Shown here: one piece after another, positions 57,444 to 64,000 of the stretch
Layout: each line of letters opens with the position of its first letter
Numbering within the stretch: the first letter of the stretch is position 1
NCBI GenBank assembly: GCA_036250195.1
Contig: JAVHZZ010000002.1
Location: forward strand, 67,090,205-67,154,204
Length of the DNA: 64,000 nt
Source of the DNA: Mixophyes australis
Lineage: Eukaryota; Chordata; Amphibia; Anura; Limnodynastidae
Direction of reading: 5' to 3'
Translations under genes and position numbers: made by a program
The notes under the pieces: model-generated
Database searches by the model: none
Told to the model about the DNA's origin: nothing
Seen by the model: the letters and a program-made list of their open reading frames with translations, nothing else

Positions 57444-58531
57444 GTACCCCCCCCCCCCCCTTGAGGAGGGGTTAAGGAATCCCGACAACCTGGTTTCCCA
57501 GGGAACCATTTGAAAAAATCCTTGAGCAATTTGTCAGCATGTAGATGTTTTTGTGGCACCCAAGAACCTTCCTCTGGGCCATAGTCCTTCCAATGGACCA
57601 GAAAGTGAATTTGTCCTTGGACCTTTTTGGAGTCGAGAATTTTTTCGATTATGAATTCCTGGTGTCCCTTGACTGTAACAGAATGAGGCTTGCGGGCTTG
57701 ATGCGGCCTAAATTTTTGAGACCAAGTAACGGGTTTCAGTAGTGAACGATGAAAAGTCTTGGGAATCCTGAGAGAAGAAGGAAGATTCAGTCTAAAAGCC
57801 ACTGGATTAATCTGCTTAGTAATAATAAAGAGTCCAATGAATCTGGGACCTAACTTTTTGCAGGGCTGCTTGAGTCTTAGGTTGCGTGTAGACAGCCAGA
57901 CCTTATCACCAACTTTGAAAGAACATGGTCTGCGATGCAGGTCTGCATAAAGTTTGGACTTGAAAGAGGCTTGTTTGAGGGCTATATGGACTTTTCTCCA
58001 TATGTGTGAGAGATGGCCAGCAGAATGATGAGAATCTGGGATATTAAAGGATGCCAGAATGGACAAGGAGTTTGACCGTGGATGGAATCCCAGGTTACAA
58101 AAGAATGGAGATACCTGTGAAAAAGAGTGGTATGCGTTGTTGTAAGCAAACTCCACCCATGGAAGCAGAGAGGACCAGTAATTATGGCATTTGGAAACAT
58201 ACAAATGAAGAAATTGCTCAAGGGATTGGTTGACCCTCTCAGTTTGTCCGTTTGACTGTGGGTGATATCCTGAAGAAAACCAGAGTTTGATTCCCAGCCG
58301 GGTACAAAAGGCTTTCCAAAAGGTGGCGACAAATTGAGAGCCACGGTCCAAGACAATATTGACGGGGAGTCCATGGAGTCGGAAGACGTGTTGGATGAAC
58401 AAGGACGCCAGCGTTCTGGCACATGGCAACCCTGTAAGTGGAATGAAGTGGGCCATCTTACTAAACCGGTCAATGACTACCCAGATGGTGTTAAAGCCAG
58501 ATGAGCGAGGTAATTCCACAATAAAGTCCAT
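57401..58531 (-). pseudogene. Chromovirus integrase core and chromodomain
   Basis: A 376-codon open frame; the last codons run into the LTR. Integrase catalytic residues are all present: D21 in 'WVVIDRFSK', D62 in 'NIVLDRGSQF' and E98 in 'NGQTERVNQ', with the canonical 35-residue D-E gap. The GPF/Y-like linker follows ('KVGDKVWLSTRNLRLKQP', 'GPRFIGLF'). A chromodomain at about residues 285-345 ('EFIIEKILDSKK', 'FLVHWKDYGPEEGSWVP') would steer insertion to marked chromatin. The frame is joined upstream to the zinc-binding part by an in-frame TGA, so the full integrase is not made. Confidence 0.92.
57445..57470 (-). promoter_or_regulatory. Polypurine tract before the 3' LTR
   Basis: On the minus strand 'cctcaag' leads into a long run of G, then 'tac', just before the LTR's TGTTACG. 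This is the place and composition expected for the plus-strand primer. The G run is longer than usual. Confidence 0.65.
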
Positions 58532-58546
58532 AGATATATGTGTCCA

Positions 58547-58936
58547 TCATTTAGCTGGAACAGAAAGCGGCATGAGAGGACCAGTAGGAAGACTGCGAGA
58601 GAACTTATTCCTAGCACAACTTTCACAGGAAAGCACGAATTCTCTGGTATCAGCGGATAAAGAAGGCCACCACACCGAACGGGATAGCTGTTCAATGGTC
58701 TTAGACACTCCAGGATGACCCGAGGTCTTGTTGTCGTGACATTCGGTGAGGACAGTCTTCCTCAGGTGGTCTGGTACAAATAATCTACCTGTGGGAGTCA
58801 CTGGTGGTGCCAAATGCTGGAAGTCCTGAAGGATCGTGCCTAAATCCTTGGTTACACCTAGAACAATGTCAGAGGCAGGGATGATAAAAGCTGGTTCAGC
58901 AAAAGGAAGATGCGTGGAGATAAATCTGCGAGACAA
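58547..58936 (-). pseudogene. Chromovirus integrase N-terminal zinc domain
   Basis: The HHCC module reads 'ECHDNKTSGHPG' and, further on, 'CESCARNK'. It lies in the same frame as the integrase core; a TGA near 58541 ('VPAK' stop 'WTHISMDF') separates them. The 5' part is the RNase H to integrase linker. Confidence 0.88.
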
Positions 58937-59027
58937 GGCATCAGCCTTGGTGTTTTTGGATCCTGTCTGAACGTGATGAAGAACTTAAAACGAGAGAAAA
59001 ACAGGACCCACCGAGCTTGTCTGGAAT

Positions 59028-59717
59028 TTATGACCTTAGCGGATTGAATGAACTGAAGATTCTTGTGGTAGTATATACCGTAATCACATGAGCTGCTCCC
59101 TCAAGCCAGTGGCGCCATTCTTCAAATGCCCACTTTACTGCCAATAACTCCAGATTACCGACATCATAGTGGGTTTCGGCGTAAGAAAATTTTCGAGAGA
59201 GGAATGCACATGGGTGCAATTTGTGGTCGTAGGGATCCTTTTGCGAAAGGATAGCGCCAGTTCCAACATCGGAGGCGTCAACTTCGACTATGAACAGCAG
59301 TTCTGGATTTGGATGTCGAAGGACCGCTGCAGAAATGAATGCATTCTTGAGTGCCCTGAAGGAATCCAACGCTGAGGGAGACCACTTAGTGGCGTCGGCC
59401 CCTTTGCAAGTAAGGGCTGTAATGGGAGCCATCAATACCGAGAAGGAACGAATGAATCGCCTGTAGTAGTTGGTGAACCCCAAGAATCTCTGAATGGCTT
59501 TCAGATTTGTAGGCTGTACTCCGTCAAGGATTGCTTGGACTTTACTGGGGTCCATCAAAAAGCCATCAGGGGAGATGACATATCCCAGGAATGTGACTTG
59601 GGATGACCAGATACTCGTAATGACCTGAATGGGTGTTGAAGGCCATCTTCCACTCGTCTCCCTGTTTGATTCGAACCAGATTATATGCTCCTCGCAGATC
59701 AAGTTTGAAGTAAACAC
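59028..59717 (-). pseudogene. Chromovirus RT C-terminus and RNase H, with RT deletion
   Basis: From '[12 protein letters not shown]' on, the frame is the RT thumb ('[17 protein letters not shown]') and RNase H ('[18 protein letters not shown]', '[19 protein letters not shown]'). The first 40 codons are out of frame. In the adjoining frame '[20 protein letters not shown]' and 'VIP' runs straight into 'VTFLG' near 59600, so about 70-80 residues that normally lie between, with the YxDD active site, are gone. Confidence 0.88.
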
Positions 59718-59739
59718 TAGCTTGTTTTAGCTGATCAAA

Positions 59740-60051
59740 AAGAACAGAGATGAGCGGTAAAGGGTAAGTGTTTTTTACCTTTATTTGATTTAAGCCACTG
59801 TAATCTATGCATGGCCTAAGACTTCAGTCCTTTTTAGACACAAAAAAGAAACCGGCTCCTACCGGTGATTTAGAAGGCCCGATGAATCCCCTCCGAAGGT
59901 TTTCTTCTACGTATTCCTCCATAGCTTTGGTCTCAGGAATGGATAAGGCATACAATCTCCCCTTGGGGCACTTAGAACCAGAAATAAGTTCAATGGAGCA
60001 ATCATAGTCCCGATGAGGGGGAAGAGAGTCTGCTTTCTTCTTGGAGAACAC
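59740..60051 (-). pseudogene. Chromovirus RT N-terminal part
   Basis: 'LPPHRDYDCSIELISGSKCP' and 'GRLYALSIPETKAMEEYVEE' then 'GFFFVSKKD' are the start of a Ty3/gypsy RT. A TGA at 59824-59826 stops the frame; '[20 protein letters not shown]' follows in frame. The stop is probably a decayed CGA arginine. A further TAG at 60172-60174 separates this from the protease in the same frame. Confidence 0.88.
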
Positions 60052-60171
60052 ATCCTGGAACTCCCTGTAGGCTGAAGGAAGCTTTTCTGAACAGGGCTGA
60101 ACAACCTGAAGAGGAAGAGTCAGGCAGGTTGAAGAGCAGGCTATACCCCAACGTAAGATCTCCCCCTTACT

Positions 60172-60540
60172 CTAATCAATATGAGGGTTGTGAAGTTGGA
60201 GCCAGGGATGCCCTAGGATCAAAGGCACGGAGGAACAAGGAATAAGAAAAAATGAAAGAACTTCAGAGTGAAGGGCTCCCACACAGAGTTGCAACGGCGG
60301 GGTTCTGGAGTGGATCCTGCCTCCGATCAAGGGTCTACCGTCTAATCCACAGACGGTGATGCTAGATTCCATTTTTACTGCAGGAATGCCGAGGGACTTG
60401 GCAAATTCCACGTCAAGGAAATTACCTGCAGCACCGCTATCCAGAAAGGCAGACACTGAAACGGAGTTATTCTCAAAGGCAACCCGAGCAGGAATCAGGA
60501 CCGAATTCTTAGAAGAGACCATTTGGAGGCCTAGGCGCAC
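60172..60540 (-). pseudogene. Chromovirus aspartic protease
   Basis: 122 codons with the active-site 'AFLDSGAAGNF' (D34) and a 'LILGHPWL' end, as in retrotransposon aspartic proteases. It would cut the gag-pol chain. It lies in a different frame from gag, so a frameshift or re-start is implied. It ends in TAG just before RT. Confidence 0.9.
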
Positions 60541-60554
60541 CTCTTCACATACAC

Positions 60555-61415
60555 CTAGGCCCGATCTTTTCCCGTCTTCTTAGGGCAGGTGAGCAGAAGA
60601 TGACCCTTGTTTCCACAATACAGGCAGAGCCCCAAGGAACAGCGCCTAGATCTTTCTTCTGGAGAAAGGCGATAGGCTCCTAGCTGCATGGGTTCAAATG
60701 GGTCTTGAGAAACAGGGAAAAAGTCCGGAGGAGGGCATGATGGTGCAGACGTGTCCTTCTCCGCTTTCCGTTCCTTTATTCTGCGGTCAATTTTGATAAC
60801 AAGTTGCATAAGTGTCTCCAAGTTTGGAGATGAGGGGTACTGGACTAAGGAGTCCTTTATCTGCTCCGAGAGGCCCAGGCGGAATTGACTCTTTAGTCCA
60901 GGGTCGTTCCACTGACTATCAATGGACCAGCGCCTAAATTCAGCACAGTATTCTTCGGCGGTACGCCACCCTTGTCTCAGTGCCCTTAGGTGCGATTCTG
61001 CTGAAGCCACACGGTCTGGGTCATCATATAGGAGACCAAGGGCGTTGAAAAAGGCATCCACGGACTGCAGTGCAGGGCTGACTGATGCCAGACTAAAGGC
61101 CCAGGACTGTGGATCACCCTGGAGCAGGGAAATGAATATGCCCACCCTCTGCTGCTCCGAACCCGAGGAGCGGGGTCTGAGGTGAAAATAAAGCTTATAG
61201 CTTTCTTTAAAGTTCCGGAATTGGATTCTGTCCCCGGAGAACCGATCCGGAAGATTCAATTTAGGTTCTATGGCAGGTGACAGGGTTGCTTGAGAGGCCT
61301 TGGCGGCTTCCTCTTGGGCGGCCAATCTGATTGAGAGGTCTTGGACTACCTGGGAAATAGTCTGGATCTGCCCTGCAAGGACTTGGGCGGGACTAGGCTC
61401 CATCCTAGGTTCCAC
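60555..61415 (-). CDS. Chromovirus gag
   Basis: An intact 286-codon frame starting ATG at 61413-61415, 28 bases inside the 5' LTR. It has an N-terminal coiled-coil-like part ('QTISQVVQDLSIRLAAQEEA'), the capsid core ('FRNFKESYKLYFHLRP', 'AEEYCAEFRRWS') and a single CCHC zinc knuckle 'CLYCGNKGHLLLTC' at about residues 267-280. The preceding 'EPMQLGAYRLSPEERSRR' is typical of Sushi-type gag, the family from which mammalian RTL/PEG10 genes came. This is the only full-length frame left in the element. Confidence 0.92.
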   Translation of the reverse strand: MEPRMEPSPAQVLAGQIQTISQVVQDLSIRLAAQEEAAKASQATLSPAIEPKLNLPDRFSGDRIQFRNFKESYKLYFHLRPRSSGSEQQRVGIFISLLQGDPQSWAFSLASVSPALQSVDAFFNALGLLYDDPDRVASAESHLRALRQGWRTAEEYCAEFRRWSIDSQWNDPGLKSQFRLGLSEQIKDSLVQYPSSPNLETLMQLVIKIDRRIKERKAEKDTSAPSCPPPDFFPVSQDPFEPMQLGAYRLSPEERSRRCSLGLCLYCGNKGHLLLTCPKKTGKDRA

Positions 61416-61443
61416 CAGTATTTCTTTTTAAGGCTGGTCATAA

Positions 61444-62115
61444 TGTTAGGAACCCCTCCAGCCAGTACAACAAAACCCGGAATCTGCTCCGAAAGTCTGG
61501 TGTTCACTGGAGCCCCTAGTGGTGGGGACAGACTTGGCTGCAGACAGACAGAGGGTCGTGAGATGTGCACTGACTGGGGAGAACCCAGGGATATTGTGTA
61601 ATAGTATACAGCGGTGGTGAAGTCCAGGCAAAAGGTCAGGGCTGGCGGAAAACAACAAATCCAGGAAACAGGCAGAGATCGAGGTCACAGGCAATACAGC
61701 AGAGTCCAGTACACGGTCCAAGCTCATACACAGCAAGATCAATCCAAAGGCAGAGGAGAAACTGAGCAGGGAACAGGTAAGTATGCACAGAGCAGGAACT
61801 ATAACCAGCAGTGAGGCCCAGTCCTCACTGCCTTAAATACTATGATGGACAAATCAGAAAGGAGGAGGACAGGGCTGACAATGAGCCTCAGGAGGCTGCT
61901 CATTAATTACTAGCTGGGAACTAGCATAGGTCATATCACAAACCAGGAACATGTATAAATGACAAATAGAATCATGCAAGAGCTCCCCCTGGAGTTGGAG
62001 AATGTCCCTACACCCTCCTACTCTATGCCACAAAGATAACAGTGTATTGAAACTAATGCACGTGCTCGGCTGCTACCTCACGCCAGGATGCGGCGTACTG
62101 CCGCGTCTCGTAACA
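61444..62115 (-). repeat. Chromovirus 5' LTR
   Basis: 672 bp, same ends as the 3' LTR. Differences from it include 'gtgttcactgg' for 'gtgtttactgg' and a missing 2 bp in 'gcagaggagaaac'. Confidence 0.95.
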
Positions 62116-62120
62116 GTAAT

Positions 62121-64000
62121 CTTATGTGTATTCTATTCCACGAGAAAAACTTAAAATTTTTACAGATATACCCAGCAGTTTTATACTCCAGATGGCACCC
62201 AATCATTCACATCTCCAAGCTTGTACTCATCTTGTGGAAGCTCAAGGAATGAAGCAAAACCTGACACCAAGAGGACAAAGAACAGCCAATCTTCGTCTCA
62301 CTAGCTATCTTCCGAGGGAGTAGAAACCTCTGGTTTCTGACACTGCAGACTAATGTTTTCTCTTAGGCTAAATTTCCAGCAAAAGATATTTGTTATATTT
62401 GAAAGTATTCTTCAGGATTTGCTTAGCTATTTTAGCAGCCCTTACACCTGTCATGAGGAAACTGCAGACTTTTCACTACTATTCACAATATAGTTACCTT
62501 TTTATTTTTTAATGCATTATTTCCTCCTATGCTCAACTGCAAGAGCCATGAACATAAATATTAATGATGATTTTCTGACAGACAACAAGTGGTTTTGTTT
62601 CCTGTCATACTGCCTCTAGCAACGATCTTAACTAGAGTAAGAGACAGGTATGACTTATTGAGCAGCCTTATGACTGCTCAATTAAGTAAGTTGCTGGGGG
62701 GGATTGTCTGCCTGTGACACCTATACACTACTGTGCAACTAGTAGATGCTATGTTACTAACAACTGGACTACATCTAAGGGTCTTAATTTAATAACTGCT
62801 GAAGTGCTGAATGTTTTCACCATTGCTCCAGAGTATAAATTACAGGAAATCGAACGATGCATCTTAAGCTAATGCTGGCTAAAAATATCAAACATGAGAG
62901 GAAGATCCCATGGTTAAGCAACAAGGCCATGATTAGGCATTGTAGGTGAGTGTTTTACTTTAATTATGGTTAATTATGGTGTCCATATGATGTTACACAA
63001 GCAGGCATATCTATTAATGTCAGTACCAAAATGATTTTGCAGTTATAATTCAATCACAATAAATTGCAAATTCTGGATTTTCATGTTGAGTGTGTGATTT
63101 TGAAAAGCATGATTGTCACATTAACTTGATAGCTGTGAAATCACAGCCAGAAATGATAAGCATCTGACAGTGCAATGCAAAGCAAAACACAGGCTTTCAG
63201 GCTCATGCCATGCCGGATTAAAGACTGCGCATATGGCTTTAAATATAAACATTAATCCGTTTTCATGTTCATCACACATATTTATAATACTGGAATTTAG
63301 CTTAAATACATGTTCAGATAAACGTGTATACTGGTTTTTTTTATGACGCCTCATTGTGAGACTGAGAAGACACTTCAGAAAGTGCAGGTACTGTTAAATA
63401 TTATAATAGTCTCTACATTAGTATGCACAAGTTCATAATAACAGTACTAAATAAATGCAAATTTATAGCATACTGTAAAGTATTAGTTTCTGTTAATTCC
63501 TCTCTAAGACAGTATGCCAGGTTGATGTAAATCATCCTGCCAGGCTTCAATGATTGGCACCAATTATCTGAGCAGCAGTTACTCAGAGGTTTCTCACATA
63601 TTTCTCAGACAGCACGTCTGCCATCAATGACTGGAAGAACAGGTCTGTCTGTAATGTTGGCAGCTTTATTGGATATTTATTATAATGGTGGTGGTGCTGT
63701 TTAATATGTCAGATTATATCTCCTGTTAACATGTTATGGGCAAGGTGTATGTAATTCTCAACTACTAGAACTACTTCAAGATGTTCGCCTTTAGCAGCCC
63801 CCTTTCTGAGGAACTAGGTATGTTCCACAGTACTTAGTTACCCACAGGACTTAAGCTCGTGTAGTAGCAGTTGTTGATATAAAAATGCCCGGTGGAGTGG
63901 ACAGAACGCAGTAGTAGGTAATGAGCGACGTTGATGGTTTCATAAAGTAAACTGAGAATCAGACTGGCACTTGCCCAGTGGAGTGGACAGCACACAGGTA
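62121..64000. other. No gene or repeat recognised
   Basis: AT-rich DNA. The words 'cagtggagtggacag' near 63890 and 63975 are a short direct repeat. No keratin exon 1-3 was found on the minus strand. Confidence 0.5.

Larger units (their letters stand above)
56770..62115 (-). mobile_element. Ty3/gypsy chromovirus (Sushi-like), complete but defective
   Basis: Two LTRs (56770-57443 and 61444-62115) flank a minus-strand gag-pol region, and 'gtaat' is duplicated at 56765-56769 and 62116-62120. Order is gag, protease, RT, RNase H, integrase, chromodomain, as in chromoviruses. The zinc knuckle and gag context resemble Sushi-type elements of fish and amphibians. The LTRs differ by about a dozen positions by eye, so the insertion is fairly young, yet pol has stops, frameshifts and a deletion that removes the RT active site. 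An upstream PBS matching a known tRNA was not recognised; the gag ATG is only 28 bases inside the 5' LTR. Confidence 0.95.

Noticed and set aside
62126..62323. 65-codon frame after the chromovirus as a keratin or other exon
   Set aside because: No motif, no fitting splice phase and wrong strand for the keratin.
1..64000. tRNA, rRNA or snRNA genes
   Set aside because: No A/B box pair with cloverleaf pairing, or rRNA-like stretch, was recognised by eye. A tRNAscan run would settle this.

Overview
This is vertebrate nuclear DNA, most likely from a frog. The only host gene I can support is a type II keratin on the minus strand, visible as six exons with intact splice sites between 31,237 and 48,642. 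The rest is dense transposon sequence: hAT and Harbinger-like MITEs, L2, CR1 and L1/Tx1 LINEs, a Penelope-like element, a Ngaro tyrosine-recombinase retrotransposon and a Ty3/gypsy chromovirus. This mix, and the 'cannot-miss' MITE that contains 'gttgcctatagcaaccaatc', is typical of anuran genomes. The species cannot be told from the sequence.

Layout. 1-5.4 kb: a decayed Penelope-like element (RT plus GIY-YIG), a hAT remnant, then two L2 LINE fragments. 5.4-18.3 kb: non-coding DNA with MITEs, several bounded by exact or near-exact 8-bp target duplications. 18.3-26.7 kb: an antisense L2 copy split by a 6.9-kb Ngaro element that keeps the full A1-ORFs-B1-A2-B2 split direct repeats; the Ngaro is itself broken by a hAT MITE and a 302-bp LTR-like insert. 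27.0-28.65 kb: a 46-copy, 36-bp minisatellite with no length change. 31.2-48.6 kb: keratin exons 9 to 4 (minus strand), with introns swollen by a Ngaro relic, CR1 with a nested hAT, L1/Tx1, L2 and MITEs. 50.26-54.47 kb: a 4.2-kb internally deleted hAT element with a perfect 8-bp duplication. 56.77-62.12 kb: a complete but defective minus-strand chromovirus with two nearly identical LTRs and a 5-bp duplication. The last 1.9 kb holds nothing I recognise.

The keratin exon lengths (96, 165, 126, 221, 35 bp and a terminal coding part of 77 bp) follow the conserved type II keratin pattern, and the coil-2 and tail sequence looks most like keratin 80. Exons 1-3 were not found up to the window end, so they probably lie beyond 64,000. 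None of the transposon reading frames looks fully functional: each has stops, frameshifts or deletions. No tRNA, rRNA or CRISPR array was seen. All boundaries were read by eye and may be off by a few bases where no target duplication fixes them.
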